From UBA10908 sp964608965 (lineage in GTDB: Bacteria; Bacillota; Clostridia; Peptostreptococcales; Anaerovoracaceae), in assembly GCA_964608965.1 (NCBI GenBank), contig CAZSPZ010000007.1, forward strand, positions 5,886 to 69,885: DNA of 64,000 nt. Reading direction: 5' to 3'. Below are positions 22,911 to 31,294 of this stretch, piece after piece (position 1 is the first letter of the stretch; the number at the start of each line of letters is the position of its first letter). Below the pieces are notes generated by a model. It saw only the letters and a list, made by a program, of their open reading frames with translations. It was not told the origin of the DNA and ran no database searches. The translations under genes were made by a program, and so were the position numbers.

Positions 22911-24553
22911 GCACGACTGCCGTAAAACTTCTTGCAAACACAAAAACCCGAAATGAAACGGGTTTCGAACATGTGCTCTCTGAAATTGAAATGTGTACGC
23001 CGTATGGAGTGCAAAGGAAAAAAGACCTGAAACCTTTTCTTCCGGGAGAGGAAGAATTTTTGAAGTCGGAATACGACGATACAGATGTTCTTTGTCGATT
23101 GGCAGAAAACCATTCGGCTCCGGTGGATGAACTCATCGCTTGTTTATGGGAAATCAAAGAGATGAGTCTTACTCTCTCAAGGTCCCTGGATCAAACGTTG
23201 ACGGTAGTGGAACTGTTCGATGTCAAAACTTTTCTTTTAAATACAAAGAAAATTTCTGAAATACTGAAACTTCTTTTGCACAGTGTACCGGAAAGTTATA
23301 CGCTGAAAGATACGGTTGATTTGCTCAATGTTCTTGATCCCTCCGGAGAAAGAATAGACACTTTTTATCTTTATGACGCCTTCAGCCCCACGCTTGCCGG
23401 TCTGCGCAAAGAAAAGCGCCAACTGGATTTGGACTTAAGGAGAGAGCAGAAAGCAATCGGTGGAAAACTGGAAAAGGAATATGGATTTCGCATGAATCCC
23501 AAATGCGAACTTCTGGTTCCCAAGGCAGATAAGAATCTTTTAGATACGGCGCTGAACCTGTCCGCGCTTCAAAAAATCGACGAAGACTATATGAGTCTTG
23601 TTTTTACAGTTGCCCCGACTGCCCAAATGGATGAAATAATTAAAAAGCAAGCGTTGCTCGAGGAAAAAATTGAGCAGGAGGAATTGCTTGTCCGTCAATA
23701 TCTGACGGATAAAATCGCAGAATCAGAAGAGGCGCTTCGCTATAATTGCACGATTTTGGGGAATTTGGATTTTGGTTTGGGAAAAGCAAGATATGCCGTT
23801 GCCCACGAGTGTCGCAGGCCTGTCATTTTGCAGGAGCATAAAATTAAGATCATAGACGGCCGAAATTTGGCAGTGGAAGATATCCTGAAAAAACAAAACA
23901 AAAAATACTGTCCTGTGAGCATCGAACTTTCCGATGGTGTATCCGCTATAACGGGTGCCAATATGGGCGGCAAGACAATCTCTTTAAAAATGCTCGGGCA
24001 AGTTGCTCTCCTGACGCAATATGGATTTTATGTGCCGTGCAGGGAAGCGGAGATCGGCTTGTCGAATTTCGTGCAGATTTTGATTGGGGACAGTCAAAAT
24101 GTTCAAAGAGGGCTGTCCAGCTTCGGCAGCGAAATGGAAGAGCTCCGGGAAATATTGGACCATGGCAAAGATCGGTCGCTTATCATGATCGACGAAATTG
24201 CCTCCGGGACCAATCCCACAGAGGGATTGGCGCTTACAAAGAGTTTTATCGCATATTTTGCCGCGAAGCCTTACATTACTGTAATCACAACCCATTTCGA
24301 CTATGCGACGGTAGGGGAAAATATAACAAATCTCCAGGTGATGGGTTTATCCGGCGCCGATTTCACCAAACTCTCCAAAGAAATAGCCGGTGCAAGCCGC
24401 AAGGAGCGAATCGAAATTATCGGAAAATACATGGATTACAGGCTGCATCGCGTGGAGGGTACAAGCAAAGTGCCCAGAGAAGCGCTGAATATCGCAAAAA
24501 TGCTTGGAATTTACGACGAAATTATAGAAGCTGCAAAAACGTATTTGATGTAA
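22907..24553 (+). CDS. kamC: KamC, MutS-related ATPase of lysine aminomutase cluster
   Basis: 548 residues. The C-terminal third is a MutS-type ABC ATPase: Walker A GANMGGKTISLKM, signature-like GLSSFGSEMEELREIL and Walker B SLIMIDEIASGTNPTEG. The N-terminal mismatch-recognition domain I of MutS is missing, and the middle contains helical lever sequence (residues ~150-290), so this is not a mismatch-repair protein. With KamB it forms an accessory module for the B12-dependent 5,6-aminomutase, possibly using ATP to exchange damaged cofactor or dismantle inactive complexes (inference). A clean ribosome site GTAGGAGGATTTG precedes the overlapping start. Confidence 0.85.
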   Translation: MSTTAVKLLANTKTRNETGFEHVLSEIEMCTPYGVQRKKDLKPFLPGEEEFLKSEYDDTDVLCRLAENHSAPVDELIACLWEIKEMSLTLSRSLDQTLTVVELFDVKTFLLNTKKISEILKLLLHSVPESYTLKDTVDLLNVLDPSGERIDTFYLYDAFSPTLAGLRKEKRQLDLDLRREQKAIGGKLEKEYGFRMNPKCELLVPKADKNLLDTALNLSALQKIDEDYMSLVFTVAPTAQMDEIIKKQALLEEKIEQEELLVRQYLTDKIAESEEALRYNCTILGNLDFGLGKARYAVAHECRRPVILQEHKIKIIDGRNLAVEDILKKQNKKYCPVSIELSDGVSAITGANMGGKTISLKMLGQVALLTQYGFYVPCREAEIGLSNFVQILIGDSQNVQRGLSSFGSEMEELREILDHGKDRSLIMIDEIASGTNPTEGLALTKSFIAYFAAKPYITVITTHFDYATVGENITNLQVMGLSGADFTKLSKEIAGASRKERIEIIGKYMDYRLHRVEGTSKVPREALNIAKMLGIYDEIIEAAKTYLM

Positions 24554-24613
24554 CGCAACGACTGTTATCAGTGTATAATTATCAATATATATTATGGATG
24601 AAGGAGAAGAAGG

Positions 24614-26173
24614 ATGACTAGCAAACTTAATTTAGACCCCAAGGTCATCGACAGCGCAAGGACATCGGCTGCTCACATTGCTGAAAGTATGCAGGAATTT
24701 ATCAACAAGCATACGACGGTATCAACGGAGAGAACCATTTTAAGGCTCCTTGGTGTGGATGGGATTGACGATGTGGAAAGACCCTTGCCAAACGTGCTTG
24801 TCGATGCTGTCAGGGATGCAGGCGGACTTCCCAGGGGAATCGCCTATTGGATCGGTAATGCTATTATAAAGACCGGAAAAACACCGCAGGAAATAGCGGA
24901 AGCTGTGGGTCGCGGCGAATTAGATCTTATGAAGCTGGAAACCGGTAGCGTACAAGATGCCGCCAAGGCAATTGCTCCCTATGTGGAAGAATCTCTTGAA
25001 AAAATTCGGAAGCAAACAGAAACGAGAAATAATTATCTCAAAACAATCGGAGAAGGCAGAAGGCCTTATCTTTACGTAATTGTAGCCACAGGGAACATTT
25101 ACGAAGATGTTATTCAGGCGCAGGCTGCTGCAAGACAAGGCGCGGATATTATTGCTGTTATTCGAACCACGGCGCAATCTCTTCTTGACTATGTGCCTTA
25201 TGGCCCGACTACCGAGGGTTTCGGCGGAACATACGCGACGCAGGAGAACTTCCGTATCATGAGGAAAGCTTTGGACGAAGTAGGCGAAGATATCGGACGT
25301 TATATACGTCTATGCAATTACAGCTCGGGCCTTTGCATGCCTGAAATCGCGGCAATGGGCGCATTAGAGCGTTTGGACGTCATGTTAAACGACGCTCTCT
25401 ACGGAATTTTGTTCCGGGACATCAATATGCAAAGAACCATTATAGACCAATATTTTTCCAGAGTGATTATCGGTTACTGCGGAGTGATTTTCAATTCGGG
25501 AGAAGACAATTATCTTACGACGGACGATGCGATCGAATCCGCCCATACCGTTTTGGCTTCCCAATTTATGAATGAGCAATTCGCTGTTCTTGCAAATATC
25601 CCGGAAGGTCAAATGGGACTCGGCCATGCATTCGAAATGGACCCGATGACAGAAAACGGCTTCCTTTTGGAACTTTCCCAGGCGCAGATGGCAAAGGAAA
25701 TTTTCCCCAATGCATCACTTAAGTACATGCCTCCCACAAAGTTCATGACCGGAAACATTTTCCGCGGCCATATTCAGGATGCGCTCTTCAATTTGATTGC
25801 AGTATGGACAGGACAATCTCTGCAGCTGCTTGGAATGCTTACAGAAGCGCTGCATACACCCCATCTTCACGATAGAATGCTCTCCATCGAAAACGCAAAA
25901 TATGTGTTCAACAATGCAAGAGACATCGGCGAGGAAGTCGAATATAAAAAAGACGGTATGATTCAAAAAAGAGCGCAGAAAGTTCTGAAAGATGCCGACG
26001 AGCTTCTCCATCAAATTGAAAAAGACGGTCTCTTCCCCACGATCGAAGCGGGAAAATTTGCGGCTGTCAAGCGTCCGTTTAACGGAGGAAAGGGATTAAA
26101 CGGAGTCTGTAAAAATGACGAGATGTATTTTAATCCATTCATAGAAAAAATGTTAGGAGGGGCTAAGAGATGA
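24614..26173 (+). CDS. kamD: Lysine 5,6-aminomutase alpha subunit
   Basis: Large subunit of the adenosylcobalamin- and PLP-dependent mutase that moves the terminal amino group of beta-lysine (giving 3,5-diaminohexanoate) or D-lysine. 519 residues, the family size. It forms the TIM barrel that holds the substrate and PLP phosphate; recognisable blocks include PRGIAYWIGNAIIKTGKTP, GRRPYLYVIVATGNIYEDV-like beta strands and the QLLGMLTEALHTPHLHDR helix. AAGGAGAAGAAGG precedes the start, and the 60-nt gap after kamC contains a TATAAT but no convincing -35. It overlaps kamE by 4 nt, matching 1:1 subunit stoichiometry. Confidence 0.95.
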   Translation: MTSKLNLDPKVIDSARTSAAHIAESMQEFINKHTTVSTERTILRLLGVDGIDDVERPLPNVLVDAVRDAGGLPRGIAYWIGNAIIKTGKTPQEIAEAVGRGELDLMKLETGSVQDAAKAIAPYVEESLEKIRKQTETRNNYLKTIGEGRRPYLYVIVATGNIYEDVIQAQAAARQGADIIAVIRTTAQSLLDYVPYGPTTEGFGGTYATQENFRIMRKALDEVGEDIGRYIRLCNYSSGLCMPEIAAMGALERLDVMLNDALYGILFRDINMQRTIIDQYFSRVIIGYCGVIFNSGEDNYLTTDDAIESAHTVLASQFMNEQFAVLANIPEGQMGLGHAFEMDPMTENGFLLELSQAQMAKEIFPNASLKYMPPTKFMTGNIFRGHIQDALFNLIAVWTGQSLQLLGMLTEALHTPHLHDRMLSIENAKYVFNNARDIGEEVEYKKDGMIQKRAQKVLKDADELLHQIEKDGLFPTIEAGKFAAVKRPFNGGKGLNGVCKNDEMYFNPFIEKMLGGAKR

Positions 26174-26943
26174 GTCATCTGAATACAACGGCGGCAAGCA
26201 CAATCGATCTTACCAAGATCAAGCCCTACGGCGACACGTTTAACGACGGCATGGTTCAGACCAGCTTTACTTTACCGGTGCCCGACGGCGAAGAAACATG
26301 GGAAGCGGCAAAAATATTAGCTAAAAAAATGGGTTTGGACGAGCCTGCCGTAGTTTTCCATAAGGACCTTGGCATAGGCTACACTTATGTTATAGTTTAT
26401 GGAAAGTGTCAGCACACAGTGGATTACACTTCCATTAAAGTTACAAAAGTCGAAGTGGATGTGATGGATCGCCTTCAATGCGAAAAGTACATCGAAGACA
26501 ATATTAAGAGAACCGTCACGATGGTTGGAGCCTCCACAGGCACAGACGCCCACACTGTCGGGATTGACGCTATCATGAACATGAAAGGCTTCCACGGACA
26601 TTTCGGGCTTGAACGTTACCATGGGATCAATGCCATTAACATGGGATCTCAAGTGCTCAACGAAGAACTGATCGCAAAAGCCATAGAAGTAAAGGCAGAC
26701 GCCATTTTAGTTTCTCAGACGGTTACGCAAAAGGATGTTCATATCGCAAACCTTACCAATATGATCGAGCTTTGCGAAGCGGAAGGAATAAGAGATAAAA
26801 TGCTGCTTCTCTGCGGCGGACCCAGAATTTCCCACGAACTGGCCCAGGAATTGGGATTTGATGCAGGTTTTGGCGGAGAAACCCATGCCGAAGATGTAGC
26901 ATCTTTTGTTCTGACAGAGTTGGTTGCAAGAAAACGGGTCTGA
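26170..26943 (+). CDS. kamE: Lysine 5,6-aminomutase beta subunit (B12-binding)
   Basis: 257-residue small subunit with the Rossmann B12-binding domain. The base-off motif DxHxxG is present as D126-A-H128-T-V-G131. Lys139 in MNMKGFHGHFGLERY lies 11 residues after that His; in characterised enzymes I recall the PLP-binding lysine (144) standing the same distance from its cobalamin His, so K139 is its likely equivalent. GSQVLNEELIAKA and LLLCGGPRIS are further family blocks. The start overlaps the kamD stop behind TTAGGAGGGGC. A perfect 10-bp hairpin follows about 80 nt downstream. Confidence 0.95.
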   Translation: MSHLNTTAASTIDLTKIKPYGDTFNDGMVQTSFTLPVPDGEETWEAAKILAKKMGLDEPAVVFHKDLGIGYTYVIVYGKCQHTVDYTSIKVTKVEVDVMDRLQCEKYIEDNIKRTVTMVGASTGTDAHTVGIDAIMNMKGFHGHFGLERYHGINAINMGSQVLNEELIAKAIEVKADAILVSQTVTQKDVHIANLTNMIELCEAEGIRDKMLLLCGGPRISHELAQELGFDAGFGGETHAEDVASFVLTELVARKRV

Positions 26944-27025
26944 TATTCCCCAATTTTCTTAACAACATAGCAGCAAACGACAGTTAAAGAATAAGGAAGA
27001 AGAATAGAGTTTTGCATCAAACCTT

Positions 27026-27050
27026 AGAAGGGGCGCGAAGCGCCCCTTCT
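27026..27050 (+). terminator. Strong hairpin after kamE
   Basis: AGAAGGGGCGC/GCGCCCCTTCT with a GAA loop, perfectly paired. It is followed by TCATC, not a T-run, so it may pause or partly terminate transcription, or protect the kam mRNA 3' end, rather than fully stop reading into the racemase gene. Confidence 0.55.
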
Positions 27051-27071
27051 TCATCAGCAAAGGAATGTGTT

Positions 27072-27779
27072 ATGGAAAATATGTTAGGCGTCTTAGGCGG
27101 CATGGGCCCGTTGGCGTCACAGTTGTTTTATAAGATGATCACCGAAAAAACAGCGGCGGAAAAAGATCAGGATCACATCAATATGATGATACTCAATCAT
27201 GCGACAATGCCTGACCGTACGGAAGCCATTTTGAGCGGAGACACGAAAAAAACGTACGAGCTGCTTCTGGAAGATTGCAAAGTCTTGGAAAGTTCAGGAT
27301 GTAAGGCGATTGTCATCACATGCAATACAGCCCATTACTTTGTTCATCAATTCGAAAACGCAGTAGGCATTCCGATCCTGAGTATGATTCGCGAATCCGC
27401 CAAGGAAATGGGACGCCTGCACAAAGGCTGCAGCGTAGGAATTCTGGCTACCGACGGAACGATTCAAACAAAGCTCTATCAGGAAGCCTTAATACAAGAG
27501 GGAATAACTCCTTATATAGTAAGCCCCAAAAGTCAGGAATTGACCATGCATTTAATTTATGATTGTATAAAAAACGGAAAACCCGCCGATCGGGATGCAC
27601 TGTCTTATATTGACAACGAACTGAAAAGCAGCGGCTGCTGCGGCGCATTGCTCGCTTGCACGGAGCTTTCCGTCATAAAATCGGAAGAGGCTTTAGATTC
27701 TTTTTATGCAGACCCCATGGAAATTTTGGCTGAGAGAGCCATTGAATTTATGGGCAAGAAAGTGAGGGTTCGGCTGTGA
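27072..27779 (+). CDS. Aspartate/glutamate racemase-family protein
   Basis: Cofactor-independent racemase fold, 235 residues from the ATG after AAAGGAATGTG. The N-terminus LGVLGGMGPLAS is the family signature, and the two catalytic cysteines are in VITCNTAHYF and LLACTELSV. This class (YgeA/RacX type) includes broad-specificity amino-acid racemases. Its place right after the lysine aminomutase genes makes a link to amino-acid catabolism attractive, for example feeding D-lysine to KamDE, but substrate is inference. Its stop overlaps the GTG start of the PEP carboxykinase gene. Confidence 0.85.
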   Translation: MENMLGVLGGMGPLASQLFYKMITEKTAAEKDQDHINMMILNHATMPDRTEAILSGDTKKTYELLLEDCKVLESSGCKAIVITCNTAHYFVHQFENAVGIPILSMIRESAKEMGRLHKGCSVGILATDGTIQTKLYQEALIQEGITPYIVSPKSQELTMHLIYDCIKNGKPADRDALSYIDNELKSSGCCGALLACTELSVIKSEEALDSFYADPMEILAERAIEFMGKKVRVRL

Positions 27780-29542
27780 TCATACAACATAAAAAAGCAT
27801 TGCAATGGGTGGCTGCCTGTGCCGACTTGACAAAGCCCGATCGGATTCTTTGGATAGACGGAAGCGAAGGACAATTGGAAATGCTGCGTAAAGAAGCTGT
27901 TGCAACCGGAGAGATGATCAAGTTGTCGCAGGAACTTTTACCGGGTTGTTATTATTATAGAACCAAACCAACAGATGTAGCCAGAGACGAAGGCAGAACG
28001 TATATTTGTTCCGATACTCCGCAAGAGGCAGGCCCGACAAACAACTGGGCAGATCCCGCTAAAATGCACGCGAAGCTGGACGGCTTGTATTCAGAATGCA
28101 TGAAAGGGCGCACGATGTATGTGATCCCTTTTTCCATGTGCGCCGTTCATTCCGAATTTGCAAAAATCGGCATTGAAATTACCGACTCCATCTATGTCGT
28201 GCTGAACATGGCCATTATGACGCGTATCGGCGCAGACGTCGTGGAAGCATTGGGCGAAGAAGGAGAGTTCGTTAAATGTCTCCACGCGAAAGCAGATATT
28301 AACGAAAAAGAAAAATACATCGTACATTTTCCACAAGAAGATACCATCTGCTCTATTAACTCCGCCTACGGCGGGAACGTTTTACTTTCAAAGAAATCTT
28401 TTGCTCTGCGCATTGCTTCAAATATAGGAAGAAGAGAAGGTTGGATGGCAGAACACATGTTGATTTTGTGCATTCAAGCACCCGATGGCAGTAAAAAATA
28501 TATCGCAGGCGCTTTTCCCAGTGCATGCGGAAAGACGAATTTAGCGATGCTTATTCCGCCGGAATATTATGAAAAAAAAGGTTACAAAGCCTGGACAATA
28601 GGTGATGATATCGCGTGGCTTCGCCCCGGAAAGGACGGACGGCTTTACGCGGTAAATCCCGAAAACGGTTTTTTCGGAGTTGCTCCCGGTACGAATCAAA
28701 AGACAAACCCCAACGCTTTGGCCTCTACCCAAAAAAACACAATCTTTACGAACGTCGCAAGGAATGTAGATAATAATACCGTCTGGTGGGAAGGCTTAGA
28801 TAAAAATCCGCCGGAAAACGGCGAAGATTGGCTGGGATGTCCGTGGAACGGAAAAACATCAGCGGATAGGGGCGCCCACCCCAATTCCAGATTTACATCT
28901 CCTGCAGAAAATTGCCCAGGTATAGCCGAAGAATTTTTTACGGGAGAAGGCGTACCTCTCTCCGCCATTATATTCGGAGGCAGAAGAGCGAGAACAGAGC
29001 CGTTGGTTTTTCAGTCAAAAAGTTGGAATCACGGCGTATTCGTGGGCTCCGTAATGGCTTCGGAGACTACGGCTGCGGCAAAAGGCGAAGTAGGTGTCGT
29101 ACGGCATGATCCTATGGCGATGCTCCCGTTTTGCGGATATAACATGGGCGATTATTTTCAGCACTGGATTGATATGGGAACGAAGCTCACAAATCCCCCG
29201 AAGATTTTTAATGTGAACTGGTTTCGAACAAATAAAGACGGAGGCTTTATCTGGCCGGGATTCCGGGAAAACATGCGTGTGATCATGTGGATATTGGACC
29301 GCTGCGAAGAAAAGCTTTCCGCCAGAGAGAGTATGGTAGGCTATATCCCTTACGCTGAAGACATCAACATCGAAGGATTGGATGGCATAACGACCGATAC
29401 TGTTCAGAGGCTGCTGGATTTGGACATCGAAGTTTGGCAGAAGGAAATTCGAGGCATGGAACAGTTTTATGCCAAATTCGACAGGCTTCCGGAGAAACTT
29501 AAGATATATCTGGGGGAACTGAAAAGAGCTGCCGGCATATAA
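27776..29542 (+). CDS. pckG: Phosphoenolpyruvate carboxykinase (GTP)
   Basis: Interconverts oxaloacetate + GTP and PEP + CO2 + GDP. 588 residues, normal for the GTP-dependent class. The P-loop is GAFPSACGKTNLAM, which holds the reactive cysteine of PckG enzymes; the guanine pocket FFGVAPGTN and the metal/PEP-binding blocks EGWMAEHMLI and FGGRRARTEPLV are intact. It starts at GTG overlapping the racemase stop, so expression depends on that gene. In an amino-acid fermenter it could supply gluconeogenic PEP from C4 acids. A terminator follows. Confidence 0.95.
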   Translation: MIIQHKKALQWVAACADLTKPDRILWIDGSEGQLEMLRKEAVATGEMIKLSQELLPGCYYYRTKPTDVARDEGRTYICSDTPQEAGPTNNWADPAKMHAKLDGLYSECMKGRTMYVIPFSMCAVHSEFAKIGIEITDSIYVVLNMAIMTRIGADVVEALGEEGEFVKCLHAKADINEKEKYIVHFPQEDTICSINSAYGGNVLLSKKSFALRIASNIGRREGWMAEHMLILCIQAPDGSKKYIAGAFPSACGKTNLAMLIPPEYYEKKGYKAWTIGDDIAWLRPGKDGRLYAVNPENGFFGVAPGTNQKTNPNALASTQKNTIFTNVARNVDNNTVWWEGLDKNPPENGEDWLGCPWNGKTSADRGAHPNSRFTSPAENCPGIAEEFFTGEGVPLSAIIFGGRRARTEPLVFQSKSWNHGVFVGSVMASETTAAAKGEVGVVRHDPMAMLPFCGYNMGDYFQHWIDMGTKLTNPPKIFNVNWFRTNKDGGFIWPGFRENMRVIMWILDRCEEKLSARESMVGYIPYAEDINIEGLDGITTDTVQRLLDLDIEVWQKEIRGMEQFYAKFDRLPEKLKIYLGELKRAAGI

Positions 29543-29550
29543 TGACCGAT

Positions 29551-29583
29551 AAAAAAATCCCCGACCGAAAGGCCGGGGATTTT
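29551..29583. terminator. Bidirectional terminator between pckG and symporter
   Basis: AAATCCCCG-A-CC, loop GAAA, GG-C-CGGGGATTTT, with an A-run before and T-run after. It serves both convergent genes. Confidence 0.9.
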
Positions 29584-29609
29584 CTATTGCGATTCAAGAG
29601 CAAGCGTTA

Positions 29610-31073
29610 CTATTTAGCAGCAAGCTTTTTCTTGTCTTCGTACCAAATGCAGAAGTCGGGATCTACTTCGCCGATGCCCATGTAACGTGCTTTGTAATCC
29701 TTTAAGAGTTGGAAGAACCTACCAAGCAGGAATACGAGTGCAAACAGGTTTGCGAAGGTAGGAACGCCGGTTCCAAGGTCTACAATCGCCCATACTCTGG
29801 AGGATGCGAAACCACTGTTCATGGTTAAGAATACTGCCAGGAAGCCGGGGAGAACATAGATTGCCTTGATTCCTAACAGAATGTTTCTTCTGAAAGCAGA
29901 ATCTTCTCCGAATGCATGTCTGAGAAGTGTGTCATAGTAAGAGAACCAGCCTGTTGTTGTAGTAAGAGCAAACAGGAAAGTACATATTGCTATAACAACA
30001 CGTCCAGCGTAACCAATGCCGTCTTCGAATGCAGCCAGAGTAAGGGATGCGCCGCCAAGACCGGAAGTCCAAAGACCTGTGCTCATGATAACAAGAGCGG
30101 TTGTGGAGCAGACGATGATGGTGTCTACGAATACTTCGAAGCAGCCCCAGAGACCCTGTTGAATAGGATGGTCTACCATAGCGGTAGCATGGACCATGGG
30201 AGAAGTACCCCAGCCAGCTTCGTTGGAATACAGAGCTCTCTTGATACCTTGTTGAATAACGACGGATACTGCTGCGCCTGCGAATCCGCCTGTTGCAGCG
30301 GTTCCGGTGAATGCATTTGTGAAGATGAGCTGCATTGCATGGGGCAGTTCGCCAACGTTTTTAATGACGATAAAGAGTCCGAATACAACATAAATGATGC
30401 ACATAAAAGGAACGAGCTTTTCAGCATAACTTGCAACACTCTTCAGTCCGCCCCAGATAATAACCATGGCGAAAATCGAATAGAATGCAGCAACGGGAAC
30501 CATGCCGATAGCGGGGAATGTAGAGCTTACAGCTTCTGCTGTATTGTAGCACTGCATGGTTAAAAAGAATGCGATGTAAAGACCTGCGCCGAAGATAATT
30601 GCAGGGATCTTGTAGAGTCCGCCCCAGCCCTTTTCTTCGCCTAAGCCTTTTTCCATGTAGTAGGTCGGTCCGCCGACATAACGATCGCCGGATACGTCCA
30701 TTTGTCTGTAGTGAAGTGCAAGAGAAACTTCGCACAGCTTGGTCATCATGCCGACTAAAGCAGTGATCCAGATCCAGAAAACAGCTCCGGGTCCGCCAAC
30801 AGCGATAGCAGTTGCAACGCCACCGATGTTGCCTGCGCCGACTGCGCTACCAACAGCAACAGTTGCTGCCTGCAGCGGTGTCAGTGTGCCTTCGCCGGAC
30901 TTTGCGCTTTTAAACAGTGCGCCGAATGTGCTCTTCATGATCCAGCCAAAATGTCTGATTTGGAAAAATCCGGAGCCCACGGTCAGGGTGATTCCGACGC
31001 CGAGTAGCAGAATCATAAGAGGAGGTCCCCATATGACGCCGTTCATCTTGTCGATGATATCCATAAAACCCAT
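29610..31073 (-). CDS. Alanine/glycine:cation symporter (AGCS family)
   Basis: Sodium-coupled amino-acid importer, 487 residues, with about 11 membrane helices. The family block GAGNIGGVATAIAVGGPGAVFW is near residues 80-100, followed by LHYRQ and RALYSNEAGWGTSPM, the conserved cytoplasmic-gate region. Start ATG after TGGAGGTGAAATA. Family members take up Ala, Gly or Gln; lysine is not an established substrate, so the neighbourhood alone does not make it the lysine importer. Divergent from the P1 peptidase gene with 221 nt between. Confidence 0.92.
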   Translation of the reverse strand: MGFMDIIDKMNGVIWGPPLMILLLGVGITLTVGSGFFQIRHFGWIMKSTFGALFKSAKSGEGTLTPLQAATVAVGSAVGAGNIGGVATAIAVGGPGAVFWIWITALVGMMTKLCEVSLALHYRQMDVSGDRYVGGPTYYMEKGLGEEKGWGGLYKIPAIIFGAGLYIAFFLTMQCYNTAEAVSSTFPAIGMVPVAAFYSIFAMVIIWGGLKSVASYAEKLVPFMCIIYVVFGLFIVIKNVGELPHAMQLIFTNAFTGTAATGGFAGAAVSVVIQQGIKRALYSNEAGWGTSPMVHATAMVDHPIQQGLWGCFEVFVDTIIVCSTTALVIMSTGLWTSGLGGASLTLAAFEDGIGYAGRVVIAICTFLFALTTTTGWFSYYDTLLRHAFGEDSAFRRNILLGIKAIYVLPGFLAVFLTMNSGFASSRVWAIVDLGTGVPTFANLFALVFLLGRFFQLLKDYKARYMGIGEVDPDFCIWYEDKKKLAAK

Positions 31074-31231
31074 TATTTCACCTCCATTAGAATGAAATAA
31101 AAAAAAGAAATAAAGTACAATGCAATTGTAACCGATGCAAAGTTACAAAGCAACAAAAAATGAGCAATTTTGGCAAAAATCGTGACACATAGTGAAATTA
31201 AGGAGCATTTTCGCCTTATGCCGTAATTTGC

Positions 31232-31260
31232 TTGAAATAATAGCGATTATGGACGATAAT
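31232..31260 (+). promoter_or_regulatory. Candidate promoter of P1 peptidase gene
   Basis: TTGAAA (31232-31237), 17 nt, GATAAT (31255-31260), about 35 nt before the start codon. Confidence 0.5.
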
Positions 31261-31294
31261 ATACTTAAAATTAATCGCATGATGCCGAGGGGGT

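Noticed and set aside
22907..24553. DNA mismatch repair MutS
   Set aside because: Lacks the N-terminal mismatch-recognition domain and sits in the lysine aminomutase operon.
24554..24613. Internal promoter before kamD (TATAAT near 24577)
   Set aside because: No -35 element at an acceptable distance; the genes look co-transcribed from the kdd promoter.
24614..26943. Ornithine 4,5-aminomutase (OraE/OraS)
   Set aside because: Subunit sizes (519 and 257 residues) match KamD/KamE; OraE is about 730-800 residues and OraS about 120.
31118..31150. GCATCGGTTACAATTG upstream of the symporter gene (minus strand) as a further activator site
   Set aside because: Only ATCGGTT matches the operator; arms do not pair and no TGGCAC-N5-TTGC promoter lies downstream.
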